Shown here: positions 38,531 to 50,143 of the stretch, in pieces | How the letters are laid out: the number at the start of each line of letters is the position of its first letter | Numbering within the stretch: position 1 is the stretch's first letter | Notes under the pieces: model-generated | What the model was told of the DNA's origin: nothing | What the model saw: the letters and a program-made list of their open reading frames with translations, nothing else | Databases searched by the model: none | Assembly (NCBI GenBank): GCA_028023455.1 | Contig: JAQFVV010000042.1 | Location: 5,163,739-5,227,738 of the forward strand | Direction: 5' to 3' | Source of the DNA: Epiperipatus broadwayi | Lineage: Eukaryota > Onychophora > Udeonychophora > Euonychophora > Peripatidae | DNA length: 64,000 nt | Position numbers and translations under genes: made by a program

Positions 38531-39358
38531 ACCAATCCTACCGAATAGGATAGTGGTGGCTATGGCTGTTAAAGAGCCAAAGACCCCAAAATGTATGGGT
38601 AGTAAACTGGGTTCAGACCCATATGACTATATAAGCTATTGAGCTTAGATTGAAATTATTACTGTGTTTTCAAATTTTATTCTTATAGTTTTGTAATTAA
38701 GTAGAGATAAAAGGTGGCTGCTGGAGGGTTGCATTAGATCCTAAGATCTAAGTGCAGTGCTCTCAGATCCAAGGCTTCTCACTGACAAAGGCCAAAAGCC
38801 AGCAACTAGTCTGGGAATATTGGATGAATAGGTACTAGATAGGGATTTTATGCACAAGCTGTCTGGCATCCATTGATTACTCTGGTTGCCACTGAGTGTC
38901 ACTACTATATAGAGTTTTGCCTGTTTTAATAACAGTAATGTGCTAGCATAAGAAATAGTGATCATGTGATGTTTAGTGGTTTAGCACCAATCCTGCCTAA
39001 TAGGATAGTGATGGCTATTTGGTTGTTAAAGAGCCAAAGACACCAAAATGTATGGGTACTGAACTGGGTTCAGACCCATATGACTATATAAGCTATTGAG
39101 CTTAGATTGAAAATATTGTTTTCAATCTCATAGTTTTGTAGTTGAGATAAAAGGTGGCTGCTGGAGGGTTGCATTAGATCCTAAGATCTAGGTGCAGTGC
39201 TCTCAGATACAAAGCTCCTCACTGATGAAGGCCAAAAGCCAGAACCTAGTCTGGGGATATTGGATGAGTAGGTACTAGATAAGGATTCTATGCACAAGCC
39301 TTCTGGCATCCATTGATTGAGTGGCATTACTATATGGAGAGAGTTTTGCCTGTTTTAT
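38531..39358 (-). repeat. ~455-bp repeat family, further - strand units
   Basis: This is the rest of the interrupted unit (38531-38624), one full unit (38625-39081) and a partial unit (39082-39358). They are as similar to the other copies as those are to one another. A (T)GGGTTCAGACCC word in each unit is one mismatch from a Pol III B box, but no A box is convincing. Confidence 0.85.
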
Positions 39359-39830
39359 TATTCTTTCATGATAGGATTTTATACATTCTAAAGTGTTTTT
39401 GAATTTATTCATATGACTATAAATAGCAAAATTTTTATCACTTAAATGCTGTTTTAATTTTGAAATAAAACCTTTAGAATGTATAAAGTCATACCATGAA
39501 AAAATTAGTGAAATTAAACCTGAATTAAATAGAATGTTAATAGAAAATAAAATAATAGATTTGTTAAATGTTTTTAGGGTATTTTTTGATGGGTGTCTAA
39601 ATGTAAACAAAATTGATAAAGTTTTGACATTGTTTGCAATAGAAAAAAAGGTGTTGAGATTTGTTTGGAATATGTGAAAATTTATATTTATTATTATATA
39701 TTTGCATTTCTATTTTTTAGTGTTCCTTGAAAAAGACTATATTATAAAATTGTTGTAACATTGTGTGTAGTTTTATTTTTATAATAGTCATATAAAAACA
39801 AGTTTTAAAAAGAAGTTTAGTGTATTGATT
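39359..39830 (+). repeat. right outer arm of the inverted-repeat cluster, with a short coding-like frame
   Basis: This is the inverse partner of 34921-35335. On the + strand about 39470-39680 is open and reads LECIKSYHEKISEIKPELNR, continuing about 40 residues with KIDKVLTLFAIEKKVLRFVW. I do not recognise the protein. The left 120 bases contain a nested inverted repeat (CTTTAGAATGTATAAA and its inverse), which makes the opposite strand look coding as well. Confidence 0.7.
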
Positions 39831-39983
39831 TATAAATATGGTACTTGTAGTAGTTAAAGAGTTAAACAGAAAAATATAATATGAAATCAAAAATATAAGT
39901 GTAAAAATAATACATATATTTAACTTTACTTGCAACCACCTATGGATGATCAGCCTGTAAGAGCATTATTAATAAAAACCCAT

Positions 39984-40389
39984 CAGGGGTGGACAAATAG
40001 CGGCCTGCTAATATTTCTTATGTGGCCCACCAAAACAATCAGAAAAATCCGCCTTGAACTGAGATTTCCTTCTCGTGCGCAACTGAATATTCATCTTGTA
40101 TATTCCACTAGGATGGCCATGTCAATACACATGCGCAGTATAGATAGGATGTGCAGTGCTTTTCCAGTTGATCTGGTTAATTTCAATTTTGTCTTTGCAT
40201 TAGCAAATATATACATTTTCGATTTTAGTGAAACCATGAATGTTGTGTGTTTAATGAAGAATAGACAAACAAATATTTCTTTGGTAATACAGGGTATCCT
40301 CCGCTAACCTTCACTTCCACAAAGTGGCTCCTGATGCGGCCCTTCACCAACCTCTGCGGCCCCCAAGCCAAAACAATTTCCCACGCCTG
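39984..40389. mobile_element. hAT-like MITE (406 bp)
   Basis: The left end CAGGGGTGGACAAAT and the inverse of the right end, CAGGCGTGGGAAATT, match the CAGGGGTGG(G)CAA ends of hAT/Charlie-type elements. Words rich in GCGGCC near both ends are typical of such MITEs. The 8-bp target duplication expected for hAT is not intact (only CCAT is shared). The 125-codon open frame overlapping it carries no domain. Confidence 0.7.
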
Positions 40390-40397
40390 CCATAAAG

Positions 40398-40735
40398 GGT
40401 TCATCCACCAATATTCCAGGGAATCATGGATCAACTGGCTTCTGGAATACTGGGCAGACTACCATATTTTGACGATGTCTTATTAGTGGCACAAACACCA
40501 GAACAACTTTAGAGTGCTGCCAAGAAACTCCTAGACAAATTCAAAGCCTCTGGCATTAAAATAAACTTGGATAAGTGCATATTTGAAGCCAATGAGCTTG
40601 AATTTCTAGGATACAGGATAAATGCAAGTGGAATTCATCCAACTCAAAAAAAAAGTTTTGGCAATAAAAGACAAACACCTGAAAATAAATCTGTTGTTTG
40701 GCTGAATTACAGGGTACAGAGTCAAACCAACAGTA
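40398..40735 (+). pseudogene. Ty3/gypsy reverse transcriptase fragment
   Basis: The + strand reads PPIFQGIMDQL, then LPYFDDVLLVAQTPEQL, a TAG stop, KKLLDKFKASGIKINLDKCI, and LEFLGYRINASGIHPT. This is the RT palm with the catalytic Y-F-D-D box and the following conserved blocks. It then falls out of frame near ELQ-G. No LTR, integrase or gag adjoins it. It differs from the element at 44-52 kb in strand and sequence and lies just right of the hAT-like MITE. Confidence 0.85.
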
Positions 40736-42065
40736 ATATCAAATAAAAAGAATACTCTCAAATACAGTTGTATGTAGATAAATGTAATTAATAGGGTGCT
40801 GATCGTGTCGAATGACTGGATTCACTTCCAGCTGTATATATTAGCTTGCCTCGTGAGTTAATTCTTCCGGCTGTACTGGACAGCTTGGCTAGAGTCTGCC
40901 GAAGTCGTAGCAATTTCCAGTCCTATCGTGGGACTTGCCTCACTATGTATATGTATCGGTTAGTGACTAGTAGAAACATCTTCAAGGGAGAGCATGTTTA
41001 TTCGTATAGATAGACACATTCTTTCTATATACCCATACAGATATATCTATCCCTTGCTTCCAAAAAGGCTAACTATTTATTGCCAGATCCCCTACCTTAC
41101 AGGTAGCAGTCTGATTCAGAGAGCCTAATCAATGGTAGGATTTTATACATGTTTACACATTGGTCATACTTGTTTTTACCCTTTGGCCATGTTTATACAT
41201 TGAATATCCACGTTTCCACATTGGTTTGAGGCAATGAGTGCTCAATCTGATCAGATAAGGAAGGAAACTGGACTAGTCCACTCCTGAAGGCAAGGTCAGA
41301 TATGACTCTGCACATGTAAATTTTAAAAACATAAGCAGTAAAAACTACCATCAAATAGTCCATAATAAATGCATAAATAACTTCCTTAATGAAAACAAAT
41401 TGAGGTGATGTAATCTCCAATCATAATGCTGGAAAGACCTCTATTTGACCATTATACTACAAGAAAAAAAAGTATAATTTAATTCAAGCTTCTCACTCTT
41501 AACTTTTCTATAATATGCATGTGAAATTTAAAATGTGTTACAGTTCTTTCCAAGTGAAGACTGTACTTGAACTTTTAAAGACAACATTTTTTTACATAAG
41601 TAGCACAACCAAATTTATCATGAAAAAATCAGACAGAAATTATTTCTTTTTTGTTTTTTTCTGGCTCATATTTAAATTTACACATATTTGAAGGAGAATA
41701 ATAATAAAAAATGCAAATTGTATTTCACTGCTAAAAATAAAATGAACTAAGCATTTTTTAAAAAGTCTTACAAAATGTGACAAATATATTTGATAGATAC
41801 CCTAGGCAAATGGTAATGGTTCTGAAATGTCGAGCAAATGTGTGTTATCAATCAATAGCATTGCTGTAGCAATCATGCTAACTTTTACATATCTTAAATT
41901 AAATGAGAAATGGGGGTTTATTTTACAATTTGTTTAGATTAGAAGCATATGCTGTAAAGACTCCATGAAAATAAATTAAAAAAGATTATTTAGTTAAAAA
42001 AAGTAATCATCTAATTTTTATAATTCAAATATATGGGACTATTGTGATATAAAATTTATATATAT
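40736..42065. other. unassigned stretch
   Basis: 40790-41250 is less AT-rich and may be part of the retrotransposon behind the RT fragment, but I see no LTR ends. 41260-42065 is AT-rich and without features. Confidence 0.35.
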
Positions 42066-43971
42066 TGAACCGGGTGGGGTTATAGATCAATTGGGGAACA
42101 CTATCTAACGTGAACTTTTAACTCATTAATATAATCTAAACTTGTGAAAGCAAAATTATAAGACTTTTTGTACAAAAAAAAAATATGATACAATTATTTA
42201 TTAATTTGATCTACACCAATGCAATTTAATTATTGCACCACCACAGTCCCTTAGGCAGAGAAGCATAATATCCAGAGGGTACCCATGCCCAAGCCAGAGC
42301 TATATATAAAATATATATAACTGTGACCACGTCTGAAGTACATAGATCTTCTCGGTTGCAGAAAATTCAACACCTATTATTCAAAGCATTTTTGTTTCGG
42401 AGTAAACTCCAGGCACCAGTTAGTTACAAGAACTAACGTGCCCTGAATGATGACAAACTAATTCAGCACCTAAGAAATCCCAATTAGCTTAATCAAAAGG
42501 ATAATATAATACATTACTGCTTTAATTAGTGGTAAAAGAATTGACCGACAAAATATTAAGTGTTAAAGATAATTTATTTAATTAAATACTTATTATTATT
42601 ATAAATTTTAAACTACTTTTATAAATGCTCAATTAGTCTAACAATGATTGTTTAAATAATAACCACACACACATTCTTAAGAACATACAATATAACATAT
42701 AGCTTCAAATAATACAAGGCATTTAAAACATGCCCATCAATAGTTCGTTTCATGCATGCTATATAGAGTTCATTGGTTTTACTGACTCTGGAGGCTTCAA
42801 ATAGCTACATGAATATCAGAAATGGAATAAAAAAAATGTTATTTTTTCCCCTATAGGATTTTTGGACATTGACTTCTTGCTGTTTGCTGCTTCATGTGAA
42901 TTTTTACCAACCAGTTGGATTTTAGGCCTTTGTGGAGGTTCCTATGATTGCTATTCATAATACTCTTATTCAAGACAGTTAGATATCTCTGGCGGTTTCG
43001 AATTATTAGGCAGGCATCACTTTTATTGGGCAGGTTGCTGATGTTCCATTGGACTGAGGCTGGAGTCTGGCCGTATGCTTCTGACAGCTGCTAACACTGC
43101 ATTGTCTTTAGATACATGAAAAAACACTGACTTTGGATACGTGACAGCAGTGATTGAAGACTCATTGTAGAAACTCCTTGAATGATGAAAAACTGACTAT
43201 TTATGTGAAGATCTGTTATCATTTTTTTAATTGATTTCTATACCCGCCAGCTAAATCCGTTGTTGAAAATTTGTCCACTGCTTTTGATTAAATTTTTGAT
43301 AAGATTTTAATTAATTAATTAATCCTGTTTTTAATTAGTAGCCATTGCTAATTCTGTTTTTAGGTAGCTTCTGAGTATTTGCAAAATTTTTAAGACATTT
43401 TTAACTTATACACTTTCATTTCTTTTTTAATATCCAACTTTCATATTTCCTTATATTAGCATGCACACATTTTACTACACTTCTTTATTTTTAGAATCAA
43501 CTCATTATAAACAATCTTATTTATTTTAAAATGAATGAGAAGAGATTTTTTTTCTTCTTTAAATTAAATGAAAAGATATTTTTAATTTTATGAAAAGATT
43601 TATTTTTTAAACTGCTATAGCTTTAACTTTTAATTACTTGAAATTCAACTACTTTTAACTTTTCTAAGTTAACTTCTCTCCCCCTTCCAATTATTCCTTA
43701 ATACATAAAACTATGAAATGACTTTTAGCAAACTGTATTTTGTTTTAAACTAATAACAATAAAAAAAACTCTTCAGACTTCTATAAATTTATTTTCAAAC
43801 GAGATGTTTTTCTAAATGAGATAATTTAATTCAGTTATTTATGGACAGCTTAGTGATTTTATTATTTATTGATGAATTCTTAAAACTTTTGTGTTGTTTA
43901 CGAAAATTTTTTATTTTTTAATAATTGTAAATAACAATTTTCCATGGAGTGCTATCATTAGCGGTACAACA
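42066..43971 (-). mobile_element. older LTR of the same gypsy family, abutting the full element
   Basis: It begins TGAACCGGG like the two other LTRs. Collinear similarity includes TTAATTAGTGGTA...AAAGAATTGACCGA and ACCAACCAGTTGGATTTTAG. It ends GCGGTACAACA, matching the GGTACATTACA ends of its relatives. It is more diverged than the other two are from each other, so it is an older solo LTR or the residue of an earlier copy. It ends exactly where the next LTR begins. Confidence 0.7.
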
Positions 43972-43974
43972 TAT

Positions 43975-45718
43975 TGAACCGAGTCCATTCAATAGATGCT
44001 GTTTTATTGGGTTTAAACCTTATATAACAATTTTATATTTTTACTACTACATGAACAAACCAGGCCTTCAAGCAGAGAGAATACCATCGATAGCAGAGCT
44101 ATCAACAATACATGCAATCAGACCGATCTAAGCAAAGCATAACACAATCACATTTCCAGACCGTGGCCCACATTGACTGTTAGATTCAAACACTACCATC
44201 CAAAGCATTTTATTTGTTTAGAGATAAATCTCAAGTGCCAGCTAATTACAAGAAGTAATTTACATGCCTGGACAGTAGGCTTGTAATCCAGCGCTTGAAC
44301 TATCCCAAGTAGCTGAATCGAAAAATATAATAAACTGCTCTAATTAGTGGTATTAATAAAAGAATTGACCGATAAATACTAATTTCCAAAAATAATTTAT
44401 TTTAAATACTTTAAAATTGATTAGAAAAGTAATTCATCCCTTTCTTGAATAAAATTATAATTGCATATTTCGGGCACACACATAATAATAAACATAAAAC
44501 ATTAAATAAACATAAGCATCAAAATATTATATATAACGCACAAACATTCTATCATATGAGCTGTTGGTTTGTATAATTTGACAAGTTCTAGGACTATCGC
44601 TTTATTATATTAACCTGCACATAAATAGTTCATTTTATGATGGTTATAGAGTTCATTTCTGTGACTCTGGATATCTCAAAGATTGCAATGGCTACAATAA
44701 TAAATTACTGTCATAATAGGAATGGGAATAAAAAATAATTAATATTACCTATAGGTTTTCAGATTTAAAGATGAATGTTTTACCAACTAGTTGGATTCTA
44801 GATTTAAAGATGAATGTGATTCCTTGCTGCATTTCAATCCGGCAGACAAATGTTCAAATGGCTCAGGTTGTTAGATATTCATTGCGGCAAATTGGAGACC
44901 TTCAAATATGCTAGGGCGGTCAAAGACTGGAGTACAGCGGCATACTTTGATTTCAATTAGCAACACATGGTTTTCTTGGAATTTACAAAATATGTTTTAT
45001 TTGCATAGAATGGAATAACACTGCCAAAATATGATCTGCTGATGATGAGTTTTTTTAGATCTATTTATATGTGGCCCTTTTATTGTTTAGATTGATGAAC
45101 ATTTAAATTAATTCCCATTCCTCATTACATTAATTTACTTAGGATAAGATCTAACTTTTTAATTATACCCATTGTTTATTTATAGCCATTGCTAATTAAT
45201 TATTCCCATTGTTTATTTGTAGTCATCTTTGAATTTAACTTAACTTTTATGTTACAAACTTTATTTTTTTTTTTCAATCGTACTTTTATACACAAACACA
45301 TTCTAATTTCTGTACATAATTAGCGACACATATATTTTTATTTCTTTAAAATAAATGAAAAGAGAACACTTTTTTTATTTTCATGTAACAGATCTTTTTT
45401 TTTTCAATTTTAAACCTTTACTTAGTTAAATCTCTTCCTCCCCCAAAGTTAGTACTCTTCTAAGAGTAATGACACAGCCTTCTCTTTTTTTTTTTTAGTT
45501 GAATTTCTCACCCCTCAAATTTTTTTTTAAATTATTATTTCAAACTAGTAAAACTTATGACTTGTTAATTTATTCTGTGATAATTCTTTCTAAACTTTTA
45601 ATCTTGACTTCAGACTTTTTAATATTAATTTTTTTTTTCTCTTAAACATTTTGGAATAAAATTTTACTCTTGAAATTTTATTATGAATAATGTAATGCTT
45701 ACTTAATGGTACATTACA
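43975..45718 (-). repeat. gypsy 3' LTR (1744 bp)
   Basis: It shares long collinear blocks with 50655-52242, for example AAAGAATTGACYGA, GAGCTGTTGGTTTGTAT / AAGCTGTTGGTTTGTAT and TTGACAAGTTCTAGGACTAT. It is longer than its partner because about 44900-45080 is absent from the other LTR. On the element strand it starts TGTAATGTACC and ends GGTTCA. Confidence 0.85.
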
Positions 45719-45730
45719 CCGCTCCCCCAA
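45719..45730 (-). promoter_or_regulatory. polypurine tract (PPT)
   Basis: On the element strand TTGGGGGAGCGG directly precedes the TGTAATG start of the 3' LTR, the place where plus-strand DNA synthesis is primed. Confidence 0.75.
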
Positions 45731-46135
45731 CAAGAGTAAAAGGCGTAATTGAACTATTTTATCTCTAACATTTGTTTTTATATAAATATTATTTCCAATT
45801 ATGTTATTATGTTTAATCTAAATTCTCTTTCATTACTGGCGATCTGTCCGATTACTTTGATTTATTTATTATCAGACCCTTTCCTGTTCCCTTTAACCAA
45901 TTTTGGTGATTGGCATTGTTCCGTTCTCCTGACCCTTGGCCACCACAAGCACAGTTATTGGGCCCCTCATAGTTTATGCATGCGCTTTTCAGGATTAGTT
46001 CTTATTAGCACCCTGTCCCCTGTCTCCTACCATAAACACATTCACTTCCCCTTGGGTCCTCTGCCTTAATTCACCCATCTTAAGCTTAAACTACACCTGC
46101 CTAACATCCCTTTTTATTTACAGGATGCACTTCCA

Positions 46136-46456
46136 CTAGCAACTTAGCCTTAAAGAACAAGGTATGTTTTTTCCAAAATGAAACCTCACAGGTTCAAACC
46201 CCATGGATTCATTTTTCATCCGATTTACCATGTTGACAATGCGTTGAACTTCCTTCACCCATCCTCGATGATTATTAGATATATATATCCTAAACACATT
46301 TCCTAATTCCCGCATGATCCTTTCAGATGGATTAGATTGCGGGTTATGGATAGACGTGAACGTGTTTAATTTTATATTTCTCAAGCCATTTCCGCTATTC
46401 CTCAGAAAGAAATGGTGTTTTGTATATAATTTTACCTGGAACTCCAATAACTCCAA
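46136..46456 (-). pseudogene. gypsy integrase, core C-terminal part
   Basis: The frame carries HNPQSNPSERIMRELGNVF, where the Glu of NPSER is the third catalytic residue of the DDE integrase, followed by the W..... RIVN helix and FHFGK. This is the usual order in animal gypsy elements. The rest of the integrase, including the zinc-binding head and the first two acidic residues, should lie between 46457 and about 47080 but is too broken to read confidently. Confidence 0.85.
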
Positions 46457-47159
46457 AATGCTGCTGTTCCAATACCCGTTTTAGTTTGTTTGGCCTTCGC
46501 CTGAGAAACTGGATAGGGCAATACCAGCTTTGAAAACATATACATACTACAACCAGATATCTCATTATGTTGAATAAAAGTAACGGCCCGCAGTAATCAA
46601 TAGCACCATATCATTAGGTTGTTGAGAGAGAATAGGCATGAGGTCCTACTACGAATGTATTAAATGGTTTCAACCTAAGGCATATATCACACTTGTTTAT
46701 AATGGCCAGAATACTAGCGGACATCTCTGGCCAGTAAAATCAATGCCTCAACAAACACTCCTTTTTTTTGCTTTATAATGGCCATACTTCTGATGAATAC
46801 ACTCCACTATCCATCTTTGCAGAGTGAAGGAAATAACTATACACCTTTGTTCATTTTTCCATCTTTATATTGCAAAAGTTCTTCCTTCAGGCAATATTTT
46901 CTATTTCTCCACCATGGACTGTTTCTACTTCCTGTTACAGGTTGATGCTGTAGATATTTAATTATTTGCCCACAATCATAATCTTATCTTTGCCGGCTTT
47001 TTAAATTCAGGAAGTCATCTTCCACAGCCTCGCTTCCATTGGTTTCTATAGTAGCAATGGATGTAGTCACAGCTTAAATGCTGCTGTTGATCCGATGATC
47101 CTGGATGACAGCATAATATATCAGCCACCACATTTTTCCTTCCCTGGACAATATCTCAT

Positions 47160-47470
47160 GCTGTAATTAAATTCCTGGAGGAATAAACTCCATCTTATCA
47201 ACCGACTATTTGGTAAAAAGCTGATTTAAAAATTTGAGGCTTTTGTGATCAGTAACCACAATCACCTCTAAATCTATTAGAAACTGACTGAATTTTTTAA
47301 AAGCACACACGATCGATAAAGCATCCTTTTCAATCACAGTGTAATTCAGCTCAGGGCCTTTCAATAAACGAGTTATGAAAAATAGAACAATTGGCCGATC
47401 CTCTTCTTGGACTTGATAAAGAGTATCACCTAATCTGGTCCCTCTACTGTCAGTCTGTACAAAAAATGGT
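47160..47470 (-). pseudogene. gypsy RNase H domain
   Basis: With small frame changes the minus strand reads FFVQTDSRGTRLGD, then LNYTVIEKDALSIV and IVVTDHKSLKFL. These carry the first Asp (QTD), the central Glu (EKDALSIV) and the second Asp (VTDHKSL) of gypsy RNase H. It follows RT and precedes integrase as expected. Confidence 0.8.
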
Positions 47471-47472
47471 TT

Positions 47473-48430
47473 TTAAAAGTCTGGATACAATAGCACGACC
47501 TTATTTAAAAACTTCGTTTTCACATTTTGAAAACTGTGGTAATGCTGCGCGGTCCAGCTCAAAGGGTTCTTTTTTAGTAGTTGCAATAAAGACTCCATGA
47601 CCATGACGAAAAAGAAATTTTTATAAAATCGATTATAAAAATTACATAACCCCAGAAACGACCGAATGTGTTTTTGTCTTGGGAACTGAAAATTCCTAAA
47701 TCGCTTGAATCTTTTCAGGGTATGATTGAATTCCTTCTCCACTTATCAAGTGACCCCAAAACTTAACCTCCGAAATCATTAAATTGCTTTTTTTAAAATT
47801 AATTTCTATTCCCTTGTCTTTACACTCTTGCAGCAACTGCCTCATGTGACTGAAATGCTCTTCCATACTCTGATGCCAAAACTATGTCATCGACTTACAT
47901 GATTTATATTTTTTCATCTGACAATACTTGGTCCATGCATTGTACTAATCCCGCCCCGCTATTTTTTAGTCCAAATGAAATATGGTTAAAACCGTAAGTA
48001 CGCCCATTGTATCAAAATGCAGTGTACTTTTAATTGTGGGGGTGCAACTTTATCTACCAGTAGCTGGTAGTAAGATCAAAGGTCGAAAACACTTTTTTCT
48101 TATGAAATTTTACTAGCAACTCTGGTACAGGCGGAGGTGCATTAGTATCAGAGATGGTAATTTTATTTAACTGCCTGGCATCCAAGCACAACTGGATAGA
48201 CCAGTCGTTCTTTTTAACGGTTTCTATAAAATTAGGTGATGAACACTTAGATATGATTCCCCATCTTAACATTTTACTTATCTGCTCTTCATCCTCCCCC
48301 CGGTACTGATTCAGAATAGGGTAAGCCCTAGCTTGGTATGGCTGATCTTGTACAAATCTTACTCTGTGCTCATATCCTTTAATTACTCCAGGGATTTCTG
48401 AAAAACCGCCTTCATAATCACCCAGCATTT
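47473..48430 (-). pseudogene. gypsy reverse transcriptase, broken
   Basis: The N-terminal part (48054-48428) has RWGIISKCSSPNF, WSIQLCLDARQLNKITI and KVFSTFDLTTSYW. The palm continues near 47890-48000 with SFGLKNSGAGLVQCMDQVL; at the catalytic Y-x-D-D box the Tyr codon is a TAA stop (TAA GTC GAT GAC). The C-terminal connection (47473-47742) has IRSFLGLCNFYNRFYK. Several frame changes separate these blocks. Confidence 0.9.
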
Positions 48431-48582
48431 GTTCTAATTGCCATCTTTGACAATTATTTATACATTTCGATTTTTACTCTTGTGTATTTCCATTTTTCCG
48501 CATTTTGTATCAACACATTCTAGCAGACTAGCATGTTTTGTCTGACACAAATACTTCATCATTTAGTTTAATTTGATTTTGT

Positions 48583-48890
48583 TTAATCTAATAAACAGCT
48601 GACCCTGTGCATAAAGTCCGATCCCAATATGATTTCGTGTATTAATTCCTCCAATATAAAAATTACATGACTGTACTCTTTCTCCGCTATGCATATATTA
48701 CCCCATACCTGCTTTGACACCAATTTAGCCTTCCTACTATTAGCCATAGTGACATATACTGTTTTTAATATCAGAATCTTAACATTAGGGTTAATACAGC
48801 TTATTTTCCTAAACATATCTTGCGACATGGCTCAGAGTCCAGCAGCACTTCTGCCATAACCCCCAATAGAGCTCTTACTTTCAGGCAATG
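48583..48890 (-). pseudogene. gypsy aspartic protease
   Basis: AEVLLDSEPCR contains the active-site Asp (a DSG/DTG-type loop with Glu in the Gly position), and EIILGSDFMH is the conserved ILG.DF block near the end of gypsy proteases. The altered loop and frame breaks suggest it is inactive. Confidence 0.75.
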
Positions 48891-48960
48891 TTGAGATGCC
48901 AACACTGGCTCTTTCTTTACAGCTGCACACCAAATTATTTACCTGAAGGTATCTTCCCTT

Positions 48961-49120
48961 TATTATATTCTATGTTTTGCTTTAATTTCATATCTCTTTG
49001 TTATTTCTAACTACCTATTCCTAGAAGTTCGAATTCCCTTTATTATATTCTATGTTTTGCTTTAATTTCATAGCTCTTTGTTATTTCTAACTACCTATTC
49101 CTAGAAGTTCGAATTCCCTT
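48961..49120. repeat. 80-bp tandem duplication within gypsy
   Basis: Two adjacent 80-base copies (48961-49040 and 49041-49120) differ at a single position (CATATCTC against CATAGCTC). It is far younger than the host element. It lies between the gag and protease remnants. Confidence 0.95.
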
Positions 49121-49274
49121 TTCCCTATTTTCATACCTCGACCTTATGCTACCTATTTCATCAAGCAATTAGTCTATCTGCTCTACAGTTTTGTGTTCTG
49201 CTCCAATCAACATTTGCCCTATTTTATGAAGGAAATTACATTGCACTATTCATGATTTGATGCTCTGACAAAGA

Positions 49275-49620
49275 GTTGGCCGTTATCAACCTTAACTTAG
49301 CCACCTGCCTCAGAAAAAATAGCTAAGCGGGTCACCAGTTTGCAATTTGTCCTGTGACAGGTGACATTGAATGTTTTCTTGCTGCTCCTCTCCAATGGCT
49401 TCATAACAAAATTGCCTATACTCTCCAAAAATAGCAGGTTTTGTAGATAGAGAATCCCATCAGACTTTTGCATTACCTTGAATATGACTAAAAGTCATGG
49501 CTACAATTGCCTCCTCACTGAGCCGATTTCACACGAAATAGCGTTCCAAGCTGCCAATATGTTTTATTGGAGCCTCTCCAATATACCCAAAAATATTTTT
49601 ATTTTTAAAAATTGATTTAC
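49275..49620 (-). pseudogene. gypsy gag remnant
   Basis: The minus strand reads EAIVAMTFSHIQGNAKVWWD, then FGEYRQFCYEAIGEEQQENI. The A..W(W/Y)......F..F pattern is typical of retrotransposon gag (capsid). A stop occurs upstream in ERYFV-stop-NRLSEEA. The coding start is not visible, because the region above it is filled by AT-rich sequence and the RTE insertion. Confidence 0.7.
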
Positions 49621-49861
49621 AATATTTGAGCTACTTAAATGTGTGTCTGTACCTCCATTTTTCTCTTTCATTTCTCTCATCATATCCATCATCATGTGGG
49701 TCTCTGATACTTCTTTGTCTACTACCAGATCGGGCTTTCTTCTGACATTATATCTTAATCCATTATTTCTGTACTTATATTTATTTATTTCAATATTTTT
49801 TTTGTGTCATGATTGTATATATTGGGGAAAAAAAATTTTTATTTTTATTTGGTAAGAGAAC

Positions 49862-50143
49862 AAACAGGTGTTACTGACCTCATTGAAAAAATTAAGTCTG
49901 AAGTGGAGTTGGGTTGGACATATTGCTAGAAGAGATGATAATAGATGGACAATTGAAATTTTAAACTGGATTCCAAGAGATTGTAAAAGATCCAGAAAGA
50001 GACAACATGTGAGATGGATGGATGAAATAAGAAAGTGTGCAGGGGTGATGTTGAGAAAAAAAGATAAAGATAGGAAAAGATGGACTGAACTTGGAGAGAC
50101 CTTCATACTGCAGTGGATTGATAATGGTTGATGATGATTTCAA
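49862..50143 (+). pseudogene. RTE-type LINE 3' end nested in the gypsy element
   Basis: The + strand reads EQTGVTDLIEKIK, then after a one-base shift LKWSWVGHIARRDDNRW, PRDCKRSRKRQHVRWMDEIR and RWTELGETFILQW. This is the unmistakable C-terminal tail of RTE-clade LINE proteins. It ends in GGTTGATGATGATT, the TGA-repeat 3' tail of RTE elements. Only the last ~90 codons are present, as in a 5'-truncated insertion. It runs opposite to the gypsy element and lies between gag and the PBS. Confidence 0.9.

Noticed and set aside
38985-39085. Pol III promoter / tRNA gene in the ~455-bp repeat
   Set aside because: The B-box-like word has a mismatch and no A box or cloverleaf can be drawn.
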